Shown: positions 14,502 to 22,357 of the stretch, one piece after another | Layout of the letters: every line of letters starts with the position of its first letter | Position numbering within the stretch: the first letter of the stretch is position 1 | Virus record (IMG/VR): IMGVR_UViG_3300042564_002254 | Coordinates: 1 to 58,119 of that record | Length of the DNA: 58,119 bases | Direction: 5' to 3' (one strand) | DNA from: a virus | Position numbers and translations under genes: made by a program | Notes under the pieces: generated by a model | What the model was told of the DNA's origin: nothing | The model's input: only the letters and a program-made list of their open reading frames with translations | Database searches by the model: none

Positions 14502-14858
14502 TTAGATCTGCTCAACTAAACTTGGTAGATAAGCGTCCATAAATTTATCAAAGGGCACAGAGACCTTATCAGTAACAGTATTAGTAGTAAAGTCGATGAG
14601 GACTGTTGTTTCTCCTAGGTCCAGCCCATTACCGTCAATTGCATAGATTCCAAAGCCTGTCTCATCCAAGATCGAATCTTGCATAAGATAACTAATAATC
14701 ATACGGGTACCATATGCAGAATCATTTAGCCGTGGCTTTGAATGCTGCAGGGCCATTGCTAGGTCCCGCTGCCATTCAGTCTCACCCCAATGGCTATAGA
14801 GAACTACTCTAGGGCCCTTCTCACTGTCTTGAAATACAAAGTTAATCCGTGCTCCCAT
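14502..14858 (-). CDS. Hypothetical protein
   Basis: 118 residues from MGARINFVFQDSEKGPRVVL at 14858, chosen because the ATG overlaps the previous stop (TAATG) and follows GGGAGAAG. Beta-rich; repeated hydrophobic strands and an acidic end (FDKFMDAYLPSLVEQI). Function unknown. Confidence 0.65.
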   Translation of the reverse strand: MGARINFVFQDSEKGPRVVLYSHWGETEWQRDLAMALQHSKPRLNDSAYGTRMIISYLMQDSILDETGFGIYAIDGNGLDLGETTVLIDFTTNTVTDKVSVPFDKFMDAYLPSLVEQI

Positions 14859-15016
14859 TACTCTTCTCCCTCTACATAGTCCAATACAACAACTGACATA
14901 TCTGCCCAAATTTCTTTGGACAATTGAACTTCATCTTCTTTTAAATCACTAAACATAACGAAGTTCATATGGGCTCCACTAGGTTCGTGAATAAGTTCTA
15001 CTGTGTATTCGTTCAT
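14858..15016 (-). CDS. Small acidic hypothetical protein
   Basis: 52 residues (MNEYTVELIHEPSGAHMNFV start), predicted alpha/beta. Its start touches the stop of the gene upstream and its stop overlaps the next start. Confidence 0.6.
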   Translation of the reverse strand: MNEYTVELIHEPSGAHMNFVMFSDLKEDEVQLSKEIWADMSVVVLDYVEGEE

Positions 15017-15462
15017 TATCGTAAGTCCACCCAAGTTCTACCTAGTAGTTCAGGGTCTATCTCTTCATCATCTTCTACTTCATTTGTTGGGTTGTCTTTC
15101 ATTATTGTCTCCTCGCAGTTGTGGGTTTCTTCTTCATCAAGTATATCACCGCATAAATCACAAGTCAAGTCAGGCTCTCCAACCATAATCTGAATAGTGG
15201 TATTTTCGGGGAATGGAACTTCAGTAATAAAATAACCAATCCTATTAACAAAGGACCAGCCATTCCATACATAGGTGCCACCGTCGTCTCCGTCCCCATA
15301 GGTCCAGATATGATTAGGGTGTGCTTTCTTTACAAACTCTACCTCTGCTCCATATGTCTCAAACATATGGCCATCAAAGGATGAGTTCTTATCTATATTA
15401 TTAGGGATAGGTTTGTAGGTATCAAACCATTCATCAAAGTCTATCTCAATAAAGTTATCCAT
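15016..15462 (-). CDS. Hypothetical protein with C-terminal zinc motif
   Basis: 148 residues from MDNFIEIDFDEWFDTYKPI at 15462, where the ATG overlaps the preceding stop. NHIWTYGDGDDGGTYVWNGW followed by FVNRIGYFITEVPF is a pattern seen in many phage hypothetical proteins; CDLCGD ... HNCE suggests a zinc site. The C-terminus is very acidic. Confidence 0.65.
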   Translation of the reverse strand: MDNFIEIDFDEWFDTYKPIPNNIDKNSSFDGHMFETYGAEVEFVKKAHPNHIWTYGDGDDGGTYVWNGWSFVNRIGYFITEVPFPENTTIQIMVGEPDLTCDLCGDILDEEETHNCEETIMKDNPTNEVEDDEEIDPELLGRTWVDLR

Positions 15463-15697
15463 TAGCCTTAGTCCTATCACTGATAGCAAACGCTAATTGA
15501 TATGTAAGGGCGTATACTTCTACAAAAGCGTCTAAGCGGCCTTCAAGGTACTCATACTCTTCTCCCCGCAAAGCCTCTGACAACTTTGTCTCAGCCTCAT
15601 ACATAAGGTTCTTAAGTTCTCCGTGTAGGATGTCAGTTCCTGACTCTCCCATATCAATTAGTTTCTGTAGTCTTGGGTCTAGTGTTGTATTCATCAT
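15455..15697 (-). CDS. Hypothetical helical protein
   Basis: 80 residues, helical and acidic. TACAAT ends six bases before the ATG at 15697, consistent with an internal leaderless start. Confidence 0.6.
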   Translation of the reverse strand: MMNTTLDPRLQKLIDMGESGTDILHGELKNLMYEAETKLSEALRGEEYEYLEGRLDAFVEVYALTYQLAFAISDRTKANG

Positions 15698-15699
15698 AG

Positions 15700-15903
15700 T
15701 TATATTGTAGCCTCTAGCACTGACAAAAAGTGGTAGCAGGCAAGAATCTGTCCAGTAGTGGAAACATCTTCTAACTCTAAGTCCTTGTACTCATCACAGT
15801 CAAGGTCATCATAGAAGCCCATTTGCTTCTGTAGTTCCTCAGAGTCTTGCTCCAAGGATAGCAGGTGTAGTTTAATATATTCGTGAAATGTGTTTAGGTC
15901 CAT
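15700..15903 (-). CDS. Hypothetical protein
   Basis: 67 residues from MDLNTFHEYIKLHLLSLEQD at 15903; TATAAT is seven bases upstream, so this start is preferred over an in-frame one at 15939. Acidic helical protein of unknown function. Confidence 0.6.
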   Translation of the reverse strand: MDLNTFHEYIKLHLLSLEQDSEELQKQMGFYDDLDCDEYKDLELEDVSTTGQILACYHFLSVLEATI

Positions 15904-15907
15904 AGTA

Positions 15908-16114
15908 TTAATTATACGGGTTCGTGTTGATTTTGACAACTCCCCTTGATGTGAAACTAATCACACTTGGCTGTACCATTGGCTCCTGAGCAGTACGAGT
16001 TACAAAGGTTTGGTAATCGCAGGTACAGGCGGGATCGAAGGAAGGCTCAACAGATGTAGTAATCTCTATAAGAGCATCACACCCTGTACAAACATAACTA
16101 TACTTGGTCCACAT
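15908..16114 (-). CDS. Zinc-ribbon-like hypothetical protein
   Basis: 68 residues; CTGC near the start and CTC about 20 residues later form a probable zinc knuckle. AAGGAG lies ten bases before the ATG at 16114 (an ATG at 16123 is too close to it). Confidence 0.55.
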   Translation of the reverse strand: MWTKYSYVCTGCDALIEITTSVEPSFDPACTCDYQTFVTRTAQEPMVQPSVISFTSRGVVKINTNPYN

Positions 16115-16289
16115 TATGAACATACTCCTTTGCCCACTCAGGCGCTTCGCCTTCTACCCAATCTAATTCAACATCTAAGTCTCCACCACCTTCAGGCCAG
16201 CCAGTTGTGACTACTAATTCTGTTCCATCCTCAAAGAAGATTTGCTCAACAATTGAGCGGTATGTGATTTCACGAGATTCAATGTTCAT
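16098..16289 (-). CDS. Hypothetical acidic protein
   Basis: 63 residues, beta then acidic helix (DVELDWVEGEAPEWAKEYV). Part of a run of overlapping small genes from 17.26 to 15.9 kb. Confidence 0.6.
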   Translation of the reverse strand: MNIESREITYRSIVEQIFFEDGTELVVTTGWPEGGGDLDVELDWVEGEAPEWAKEYVHNVDQV

Positions 16290-16495
16290 TAGTCCTCTAT
16301 GTATTCTACTGAGATGTTGCCCATTACTTCATCATACTTTACCATAGTATCTATGTCCTCAGCAAATCGAGCCATTAGATAATCTACTTTATCTTCCGTG
16401 CTCATATCAGGTGGACCGTATAGTTCAAACCCTATATCATTAGACATTGCATCATCTATATCAATGGTTTGTTCAATACTGATTCTAACTTTCAT
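16289..16495 (-). CDS. Hypothetical acidic protein
   Basis: 68 residues (MKVRISIEQTIDIDDAMSND start). Start and stop each touch a neighbour. Function unknown. Confidence 0.6.
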   Translation of the reverse strand: MKVRISIEQTIDIDDAMSNDIGFELYGPPDMSTEDKVDYLMARFAEDIDTMVKYDEVMGNISVEYIED

Positions 16496-16656
16496 TCAAA
16501 GTGCCCCTCTGCCATTAGTCCTTCAAGTAGGTCTTTAGTTTTCCACAGGCTATTCCATAAGAATTGATCGTTCTCAGGATTAGTGGTCTTTAGCACGGAA
16601 GCCAAAGACTGAATCATATCATCAGCATCTACCTCTTCATATCCTACTAATGGCAT
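16492..16656 (-). CDS. Small acidic hypothetical protein
   Basis: 54 residues (MPLVGYEEVDADDMIQSLAS start), helical; ATGA overlap with the following gene. Function unknown. Confidence 0.6.
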   Translation of the reverse strand: MPLVGYEEVDADDMIQSLASVLKTTNPENDQFLWNSLWKTKDLLEGLMAEGHFE

Positions 16657-16808
16657 TAGCCTACCTCTATCCCTGCGTAATGTGCGATAGTATTAAGAGT
16701 AGTGTGGATATGGCAGTCGCAAGCCTCTCCACCCATATTTTCCTCAAACTCTAAGTGAGAGTAATTGCTTTCATATATTTCATTGATTAGGTCGTCAATG
16801 GTATTCAT
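16656..16808 (-). CDS. Small acidic protein with Cys/His cluster
   Basis: 50 residues with CDCHIH (residues ~30-35), a possible metal site, and an acidic N-terminus. Overlaps the preceding gene by four bases. Confidence 0.6.
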   Translation of the reverse strand: MNTIDDLINEIYESNYSHLEFEENMGGEACDCHIHTTLNTIAHYAGIEVG

Positions 16809-17047
16809 TTGGTATGCCACTCACCTAATTCAGGGATAAACACATTTTCCTCTATATCCCATTGAGCGTCATCCCAACTAAGTTCATCAGTCATAATTTT
16901 ACCGATTTCATCTATGAAGGTTTGCATAACGGCTTCTGCGTGGTGTCTATTCTTAGCCTTGATATTTGTAATAGAGATAGCAAGGTCGCAAGAATAGTAA
17001 TCTGCATACATTTCAGGGTTTTCTATTTGGTCTGTTTCTAGGGTCAT
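16805..17047 (-). CDS. Hypothetical acidic protein
   Basis: 80 residues; SCDLAISITNIKAKNRHHAE then a helical acidic end. ATGA overlap with the upstream gene. Function unknown. Confidence 0.6.
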   Translation of the reverse strand: MTLETDQIENPEMYADYYSCDLAISITNIKAKNRHHAEAVMQTFIDEIGKIMTDELSWDDAQWDIEENVFIPELGEWHTK

Positions 17048-17262
17048 ACATATTCCTTTTCGTAGGCTGGGTGGGATGTTACTACTAATTCTAGCATTTC
17101 GTCAGGGTATCTGTCAAGTACCCAATTAAGAGCCTGTCCAGCAGTCTTAAAGTCAGAGGCAGTGGTACTAGTACCATAACCATTAATGGTTGCTTCCCAG
17201 CAGTCAATACCACCAGGTGAGACGGAGTAGTTCATTTCATATATTGCCACTTGTTTTGTCAT
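17044..17262 (-). CDS. Hypothetical protein, first gene of a small-gene operon
   Basis: 72 residues. TATAAT (17269-17274) is six bases before the ATG and the atypical TTGTCA box (17286-17291) lies 11 bases further up, so this gene starts a leaderless transcript that continues through at least seven overlapping genes. Function unknown. Confidence 0.65.
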   Translation of the reverse strand: MTKQVAIYEMNYSVSPGGIDCWEATINGYGTSTTASDFKTAGQALNWVLDRYPDEMLELVVTSHPAYEKEYV

Positions 17263-17440
17263 ATCTTAATTATAGCCTAGGGGTCTGACAAATGGAAGGT
17301 TTGGGGAAAAAATATTGCCTATCGTAAAGAAATTTTGGGAAAAATATCACCCTATCGTAAAGTTATTTTAGCAGAAATGTTTTGTGATATAGGTCACAGC
17401 CGACGTCCGAAATTTTTATGCATTGCATTTTTATTTATTG
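17263..17440 (-). promoter_or_regulatory. Intergenic regulatory module 1
   Basis: Transcribed right to left. Promoter TTGTCA (17286-17291), 11 bases, TATAAT (17269-17274). Upstream are two CTATCGTAAAG motifs (17317-17358), a CRP/GlxR-like palindrome TGTGA-TATAGG-TCACA (17383-17398), and a GCCGACGTCC element right after it. Confidence 0.65.
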
Positions 17441-17514
17441 CGATCCGTACGGGACTTGAACCCGTGACCTCTACCGTGACAGGGTAGCGAACTAACCAAC
17501 TATTCTAACGGACC
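17441..17514 (-). tRNA. tRNA-Asp (GUC)
   Basis: Minus strand: acceptor GGTCCGT/ACGGATC, anticodon stem CTACC/GGTAG around CTGTCAC (anticodon GTC), T-arm ACGGG-TTCAAGT-CCCGT. No encoded CCA. It lies just downstream of the DUF932 gene and may be processed from its transcript. Confidence 0.92.
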
Positions 17515-17519
17515 AAATG

Positions 17520-17543
17520 GTGAGCAGTTTTTATTCTTACTCA
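17520..17543 (-). repeat. Recurrent intergenic stem-loop, copy a
   Basis: TGAGCA ... TACTCA stem (six pairs with one wobble) and an A-rich loop when read on the minus strand, between DUF932 and tRNA-Asp. Related hairpins occur at 18762-18784, 19306-19328, 19558-19580 and 20101-20123, each after a minus-strand stop codon. No U-tract follows, so processing or pausing is as likely as termination. Confidence 0.55.
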
Positions 17544-17567
17544 GGAATCTTTATTTAGTTTTTTTTA

Positions 17568-18581
17568 TTATGCGTTAGTTAATTCACGCACAATCTTTAG
17601 TAAGCGATTTTTTTCTGCTGTGATAGCAGGGTCAAATCCGCTTGCGCTTGCAAGGATAGATTCGTTAGAACCACCACGAGCAGAGCGGTGCCAGTCAAGG
17701 CGCTCAGTAAGTGCATTAAACGCACCCCACGCATTACCAGCAATCATTCCGTTAAACTCGCCTGTGTAAATGTCGTTGATAACATCAACCTTGTTTTCCC
17801 ACTTCTTGAATGCACCCTTAGAATCCTTTTCAGGCTTTGGGTATGCAGCAAGAATAATGTCGTTAAACATCTTAGCAGAAACTTCCTGTTGAATCATAGC
17901 GTTAGCCATAACATCAAAAGAATCCATATACTTATGAGCAAGACCAAGAGTCTCACGAGCAACTTGAATCTTACCTTGTGCAGTCTGTGTATGGCGAATC
18001 TTGAAAGATTGCTTGATGCCATTTTTCTTGCGTGTAGTATTAAGTGCAAGATTGAGAGTGTTAGCGCACACAACACGAACGGGTGTTATGCTTGCTTGAA
18101 TAGCGATTGAGCCATCGTGTGATGTGTTGATAAGTAGATAAGTCTTAACCTTATCAGCAACGCCAGTAGGGTCAAGAACTGTTTCACGCTCTAGGGCTAG
18201 TGCACCGAATACAACACGACCGCCCTTGATTGAACCAGCAGTCTCCCAACGACCACCACCGTCAAGAATATTATCACCGAATGAAAATAAATCTTCATTC
18301 TGCATTGGGTGATAACGCTCACCAACGACACCAAGAATGTCGGTCTGTGTGTTATCTGTAGGATTAGTACGCAAGACATATTGATATGCCTTGTCGCTTG
18401 TTAGATGTGAGGGAGTTTCCAAATCCTCTAAGCGAACATTCCAACCGTTAAGGCTTGCAGCCTGTAGCATTTCTGCTGTTGTTTTTTCCTCGGTGAATAC
18501 TGTTCCCAATCCGTGCCAAGCAGGTTCACGGAATGATGCGAATGAGGTTTTGCCGTTTTGTGTTTCTAAATCGTGAGCCAC
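17568..18581 (-). CDS. DUF932 phage/plasmid-like protein
   Basis: 337 residues: PAWHGLGTVFTEEKTTAEML at the N-terminus and QNEDLFSFGDNILDGGGRWE with the ARVVCANTLNLAL-like segment VRVVCANTLNLALNTTRKK are hallmarks of DUF932/TIGR03299 proteins. Full family length. The family is common on phages and plasmids of actinobacteria and is thought to act in replication or DNA metabolism, though its activity is unproven. Its promoter is of the atypical TGTCA-N11-TATACT class. Confidence 0.92.
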   Translation of the reverse strand: MAHDLETQNGKTSFASFREPAWHGLGTVFTEEKTTAEMLQAASLNGWNVRLEDLETPSHLTSDKAYQYVLRTNPTDNTQTDILGVVGERYHPMQNEDLFSFGDNILDGGGRWETAGSIKGGRVVFGALALERETVLDPTGVADKVKTYLLINTSHDGSIAIQASITPVRVVCANTLNLALNTTRKKNGIKQSFKIRHTQTAQGKIQVARETLGLAHKYMDSFDVMANAMIQQEVSAKMFNDIILAAYPKPEKDSKGAFKKWENKVDVINDIYTGEFNGMIAGNAWGAFNALTERLDWHRSARGGSNESILASASGFDPAITAEKNRLLKIVRELTNA

Positions 18582-18804
18582 GATATTCCTTCTTTCTGTT
18601 GTGTTGATATTTCAAGTATAGCAGGACTGACTGACATATGCAAATCGGTATAGTTAATCATAGACAAATTGGACATTTCATAAAAGATCACCCCTAGACT
18701 ACGGCGTGTCGATTTGACAATGACTGGTCGGCGGGACGTCCAAAAATTTGAGGGAATTTATTGAGCAGTTTAGCGATATGCTCAGATCTGTTAGTAGCCC
18801 CCTA
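18582..18804 (-). promoter_or_regulatory. Intergenic regulatory module 2 (DUF932 promoter)
   Basis: Atypical promoter ATGTCA (18632-18637), 11 bases, TATACT (18615-18620). Further up are GGCGTGTCG (about 18703), a GGGACGTCC element (18733-18741) and the stem-loop TGAGCA/TGCTCA (18762-18767 / 18779-18784) after the next gene's stop. There is no CRP-like palindrome here. Confidence 0.6.
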
Positions 18805-19242
18805 CTAAATATCTACTCTGTCCACACTGGATGATGAGTAAATTACTCCTTCAGGTTCTGATATAGAATCAAAATCAATTTCGTGAATTAAATTAATTGC
18901 TGACTCTTCATCTCGTGCATTGACTGTAATTGAATATAGAACTGTGACTTCCAATTCAAATTCTTTTGTTAACTCAAAACCGCAAATGTCTGCAATTTCT
19001 TGTCCTTCTGATTGATTAATGGTTCCATTTTCTAATGCTTCTAAGGTCCACTCTTGCATTTCATTACGCATACGGTTGCGCTCTGCAGACTCATCAGTGG
19101 AGCGAATAACTGTGTTGGCGTGTGCCGATTGCAATTGCTTTACATATTCCTCAAGTCGTGCAACATTTAGAGTTGCCTTAGCAAGAGAATCACGAAGAAA
19201 CTCTTCTGTTGCGTGTTCTACTGTGTTTGTTGTTTGGTCCAT
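18805..19242 (-). CDS. Coiled-coil hypothetical protein
   Basis: 145 residues: a helical N-terminal half (LAKATLNVARLEEYVKQLQS) that should form a coiled coil, then a small acidic alpha/beta domain. It has its own atypical promoter. Function unknown. Confidence 0.65.
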   Translation of the reverse strand: MDQTTNTVEHATEEFLRDSLAKATLNVARLEEYVKQLQSAHANTVIRSTDESAERNRMRNEMQEWTLEALENGTINQSEGQEIADICGFELTKEFELEVTVLYSITVNARDEESAINLIHEIDFDSISEPEGVIYSSSSVDRVDI

Positions 19243-19373
19243 TGGGGGCCTCTTTCTGTTTGTTGGTTTAATTTAATTATACTGGTTACCACTGACAAAT
19301 TTAGGTGAGCAGTTTATACACTTACTCAGGTGATAGAGAGGCAGGATCCTTCGTCTGGAACCCCTCTAATTAT
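19243..19373 (-). promoter_or_regulatory. Intergenic regulatory module 3
   Basis: Promoter TTGTCA (19293-19298), 11 bases, TATAAT (19276-19281) for the coiled-coil gene. The stem-loop 19306-19328 stands between this promoter and the next gene's stop. Confidence 0.6.
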
Positions 19374-19526
19374 TTACTTAGAGAATGTATAGGTATAGGC
19401 TAGGTGCTGAGACTTATACTTAGCAATCTTATTTGCAGTTGCTACAAGTGTGTGTGCTTTTACGGCGTTCTTGTCTGCAAATTGTAGAATAGTTTTCTTG
19501 CCTTGTGTGATAGTGAAGTTGTACAT
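19374..19526 (-). CDS. Small basic hypothetical protein
   Basis: 50 residues (MYNFTITQGKKTILQFADKN start), mixed alpha/beta, basic. No -10 box directly upstream; probably read through from the gene at 20042. A stem-loop (19558-19580) precedes it. Confidence 0.6.
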   Translation of the reverse strand: MYNFTITQGKKTILQFADKNAVKAHTLVATANKIAKYKSQHLAYTYTFSK

Positions 19527-19616
19527 TTTAATTCCATTTCTGTTTCGTAGGTTTGTGTGAGCAGTTTTATATCATACTCAGGATAGTTAGGAGAGACTCT
19601 GAGCCTCCTGCCCTAA

Positions 19617-20042
19617 TTATAGGTAGCGAGCCACCGCATTGTAGGTGGAAGTATTTACTACTTCCTCATCTGTCATCTTGAGGATACGAATTGCGTTAGC
19701 AATTTCCTCTTTCTGACTTTCATATTCGTGTCTGTGTAGAACTACGAAATCCTTAGTTGGCTCTGTTGGCAGTTCCTTTTCTGATACTGCTAGGTCAAAG
19801 TCAATGTTTAGGTTGTTGTTCCAAGAACGATATGAAGTGCGGAAGTTGGTTGCCTTCTTGATGTTTGCTACCGCATAGTCAATAAGTTCCTTTTTCCACT
19901 TCTCATAAGCCTTCTGATACTTTGCTTCATTTGCTTCTTGTGAAGTCCAATCAACTTCTAGTTTAGCAAGTGCGCCTTCTAGTGCCTTGATTACCTTTGG
20001 TGTTGCGATTTTAACTGAGATTGCTTTACCTCTTGTTGCCAT
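19617..20042 (-). CDS. Hypothetical protein
   Basis: 141 residues, helical and Lys-rich, with a central WKKELIDYAVANIKKATNFR. The distribution of charge suggests a soluble helical bundle. It has its own promoter at 20076-20098. Function unknown. Confidence 0.65.
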   Translation of the reverse strand: MATRGKAISVKIATPKVIKALEGALAKLEVDWTSQEANEAKYQKAYEKWKKELIDYAVANIKKATNFRTSYRSWNNNLNIDFDLAVSEKELPTEPTKDFVVLHRHEYESQKEEIANAIRILKMTDEEVVNTSTYNAVARYL

Positions 20043-20139
20043 TGGGTTTCTCTTTTCTTTTGTGGGTTAGTTTCTATTATAGGGGGTGGGTCTGACAAGT
20101 TGAGCCTTTTTAATTCTTGCTCAGGAATAAGTAATTAGA
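20043..20139 (-). promoter_or_regulatory. Intergenic regulatory module 4
   Basis: Promoter TTGTCA (20093-20098), 11 bases, TATAAT (20076-20081), directly preceded by the stem-loop TGAGC/GCTCA (20101-20123) that follows the next gene. Confidence 0.65.
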
Positions 20140-20307
20140 TTACTTTGCTGTCCAAGTTGTCCAGCGTGTGTTGCCATTTACATCTAACTTAACACGAACT
20201 GTTTCGCCTGTCTTGCTAGGTGCGATTTCCAAGATAGTGCCTGTTACCTTTGACTTCTGTGAAGTGTAGAGGTCTCCGACCTTATATGTTGCGGTTGCTA
20301 CTGTCAT
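20140..20307 (-). CDS. Small beta-barrel-like hypothetical protein
   Basis: 55 residues: YKVGDLYTSQKSKVTGTILE, then TGETVRVKLDVNGNTRWTTW, the look of a small SH3/OB-type barrel that may bind nucleic acid. A standard-spaced promoter lies at 20353-20381. Confidence 0.6.
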   Translation of the reverse strand: MTVATATYKVGDLYTSQKSKVTGTILEIAPSKTGETVRVKLDVNGNTRWTTWTAK

Positions 20308-20587
20308 TTGTTTCTCTTTTCTGTTTGTTGGGCTGGTTTGCCTTATGTATTAAGTATAGCAAAAAATCTAAGAAATAACAAATCCATTTCCAAATAATCT
20401 CAAAATGTGAGACATTATCTATGTGATTTGAGTCACTAGGTTTTGTGCGTATAATACAATTTTAGCAGAAAAATCTCAAAAATACAAATCCTGCCTCAAA
20501 ACCTGGGGGTAATAAAGATCATATCGTAAACCCTGCGTGTCGGCTTGACAAATAGGGGTGAGGCCGACGTCCCGTTTTTCCAGGGAT
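20308..20587 (-). promoter_or_regulatory. Intergenic regulatory module 5
   Basis: Promoter TTGTTA (20376-20381), 17 bases, TATACT (20353-20358). Upstream: CRP-like TGTGA-TTTGAG-TCACT (20422-20437), an ATCGTAAA motif (about 20524), GCGTGTCGG and GCCGACGTCCC elements (about 20537-20575), and an imperfect DnaA-box-like TTATCCACT at 20588. No gene seen in the 280 bases. Confidence 0.6.
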
Positions 20588-20656
20588 TTATCCACTCCCA
20601 CCTAAAATAGAAATCATTACTATTAGTATCATTAGTAAATAGAACCAAGGACTCAT
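20588..20656 (-). CDS. Membrane micropeptide
   Basis: 22 residues: MSPWFYLLMILIVMISILGG plus two. One membrane span. Its ATG directly follows the GP88 stop. Small but cleanly placed; it could be a toxin-like or regulatory peptide, or chance. Confidence 0.4.
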   Translation of the reverse strand: MSPWFYLLMILIVMISILGGSG

Positions 20657-21391
20657 TTACTTTTTACTCGCAGAGAAAAGAATATCACTCTTAGAGTATA
20701 CACATAACTTACAAGAAACGCAAGCGCTACCCTTAGTAGAGATAAGGGGAATTTGTTTATTATTCTCAGGACACTTAGCAGCAGGTCGCCCGATCATTTC
20801 TTTCATATCTGCTTGACCTATAGCAAAGTTCTTAGCAAGATAAGCAAGGCGAACACCTTGATTAATTTTTAAGTCAACACCAATTTTTACATTCTCACTA
20901 TCAGTGCTAAAGTAAAGAGACAAGTTAGGAATATCCTTAAGAATAAGAGCAGCGGACTTTACGCGGGTATATACCCAGAATTGAACATCCGAATGCTTAT
21001 CAATAACTACTTTCCAGGCATATGTATAAGTATCATTAAAGAAATCTCCGTCCCAGTGGATACGGAATAACATCGGTGCGTCTTTCTTGATACAGTCAGC
21101 CTTGAAATCAGAAATCATCTCATTAAGTAAGCGGACCATAGTTTCGCCGTCTGCGTCTTTAAGCAAGGACCAATTGTGTAGCAGATTAACTTTTACTGAG
21201 GGGAATACTTTTTCAAGTTTTCCTGCGTAGCAAACGCTTTCACAAACACTAGTGGCACCAGGGCACGAGAAAGCCTTTCCAGCAGGTAGGCCGAATGTAT
21301 TTGCGATTGCTGCTTGCTTTCCATTTTTTGTGACAAGGTTAGCCACCTTTCTATCATTAGATCTTTTTAGTTTAAGTGTATTAGTAGTCAA
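20657..21391 (-). CDS. GP88-family phage protein
   Basis: 244 residues. NTFGLPAGKAFSCPGATSVC, then ESVCYAGKLEKVFPSV, and the C-terminal CVSCKLC cluster match the GP88 family first named from mycobacteriophages. HWDGDFFNDTY and the distribution of Cys suggest a metal-binding fold. Function is unknown; the family is typical of actinophages, supporting the host call. It overlaps the upstream gene by 11 bases. Confidence 0.85.
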   Translation of the reverse strand: MTTNTLKLKRSNDRKVANLVTKNGKQAAIANTFGLPAGKAFSCPGATSVCESVCYAGKLEKVFPSVKVNLLHNWSLLKDADGETMVRLLNEMISDFKADCIKKDAPMLFRIHWDGDFFNDTYTYAWKVVIDKHSDVQFWVYTRVKSAALILKDIPNLSLYFSTDSENVKIGVDLKINQGVRLAYLAKNFAIGQADMKEMIGRPAAKCPENNKQIPLISTKGSACVSCKLCVYSKSDILFSASKK

Positions 21392-21560
21392 GGCCTAGAC
21401 TCATTTCTAGAGCAATGTCCTCATTATAGGTAGCGGACATTTCTTCTAGTAAGCAATGAGTACATTTTTCTTCATATGCGTCAACGGCATTTTCTTGACA
21501 AGAGGGGCAAGTTGTTGAGTAGTACTCATCAAACATTTCATCTTCATACATATTGGCCAT
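21381..21560 (-). CDS. Zinc-ribbon protein
   Basis: 59 residues from MANMYEDEMFDEYYSTTCPS at 21560, behind AGGAG, with CPSC and CTHC pairs: a four-cysteine zinc ribbon. Its start overlaps the previous stop (TAATG). An atypical promoter ATGTCA-N11-TAGAAT (21603-21608 / 21586-21591) sits inside the upstream gene. Confidence 0.7.
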   Translation of the reverse strand: MANMYEDEMFDEYYSTTCPSCQENAVDAYEEKCTHCLLEEMSATYNEDIALEMSLGLDY

Positions 21561-21706
21561 TAGGGGGTCTCCTTTGTTTTCTTTAATTCTATCAGTTGGG
21601 ACTGACATTTCCTACGGTTGTAGGCTTTCTTTGAAGGCACGGCAGAGGCGGCATTAGAGCGTCTTAACTCCATTAGCCTGCGTAGTTCCTCATTTGTTTT
21701 CTTCAT
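21560..21706 (-). CDS. Small basic protein
   Basis: 48 residues (MKKTNEELRRLMELRRSNAA start), strongly basic and helical; probably nucleic-acid binding. TAGTAT six bases before the ATG (leaderless). Confidence 0.6.
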   Translation of the reverse strand: MKKTNEELRRLMELRRSNAASAVPSKKAYNRRKCQSQLIELKKTKETP

Positions 21707-21926
21707 ATAGCAATACTAACACACATCTGATAAAAATGTCAAATCTAACTCGTGTGATTAAAATCACAAAAAATTTTCCAGCGCCCAGGATCGGGGAAAA
21801 GAAAATAAATCATCTTAAAGATATTTTATAGGGGTTACTGGTGAGTATCCCCAAGTTATCCACAGACACGCCCGACCGCGACGTCCAAAAATTGCAGATT
21901 TTTATTTCTGCAATCTTGGTTTTTAT
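21707..21926 (-). promoter_or_regulatory. Intergenic regulatory module 6
   Basis: Promoter TTGACA (21737-21742), 18 bases, TAGTAT (21713-21718). CRP-like TGTGA-TTAAAA-TCACA (21753-21768) is centred about 55 bases upstream of the expected start. Then a DnaA-box-like TTATCCACA (21856-21864) joined to the GACACGCCC...GACGTC element (21865-21885), and a terminator hairpin ATTGCAGA/TCTGCAAT (21891-21914) followed on the minus strand by TTTTT. Confidence 0.7.
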
Positions 21927-22016
21927 TTATTCTTTTTCTATTTCGTCTAATAATTCCCAAAGTACTGGTTCTAATTCTAACGCTACTGCGTTTAATTTTT
22001 CTTGTAGTGTTTTCAT
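21927..22016 (-). CDS. Acidic micropeptide
   Basis: 29 residues MKTLQEKLNAVALELEPVLW plus an acidic end; one amphipathic helix. It follows the 64-residue gene directly and precedes a terminator. Confidence 0.45.
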   Translation of the reverse strand: MKTLQEKLNAVALELEPVLWELLDEIEKE

Positions 22017-22211
22017 TTATTTAACCAACCCTTCGAACCATTGAGAGAATCCACCATTAAAGAAAACTTCCTCACCTTTGTGATTAGTAAGCGTTGCACT
22101 TACTAATTCGGTTTCGTCGTTAACTTCTAGAATCTCTTTAACAAGATAAGTTTCGTTATTGGAAATAAATATTTTTCCAACATTGATTTTATTAATTAGT
22201 GATAGTGACAT
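22017..22211 (-). CDS. Small hypothetical protein
   Basis: 64 residues, SH3-like beta pattern (VGKIFISNNETYLVKEILEV then LTNHKGEEVFF). TAATG overlap with the upstream gene. The pattern resembles the 80-residue protein at 22.7 kb. Confidence 0.6.
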   Translation of the reverse strand: MSLSLINKINVGKIFISNNETYLVKEILEVNDETELVSATLTNHKGEEVFFNGGFSQWFEGLVK

Positions 22212-22357
22212 TAGTTTTCTTCTTTCATTAGTAGGTATGAGTTGTTTAGTGGGCGAGAATTGTTAGAGAACATAGCCTCTACCATAGCCTTATTTTTTTC
22301 TGATTGAGCAATTCTTTTTTCTTGTTGCTCTTTAAGAATTCTATCAAAGGTACTCAT
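22211..22357 (-). CDS. Small helical hypothetical protein
   Basis: 48 residues (MSTFDRILKEQQEKRIAQSE start), a charged helix. Overlaps both neighbours by the TAATG mode. Confidence 0.55.
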   Translation of the reverse strand: MSTFDRILKEQQEKRIAQSEKNKAMVEAMFSNNSRPLNNSYLLMKEEN

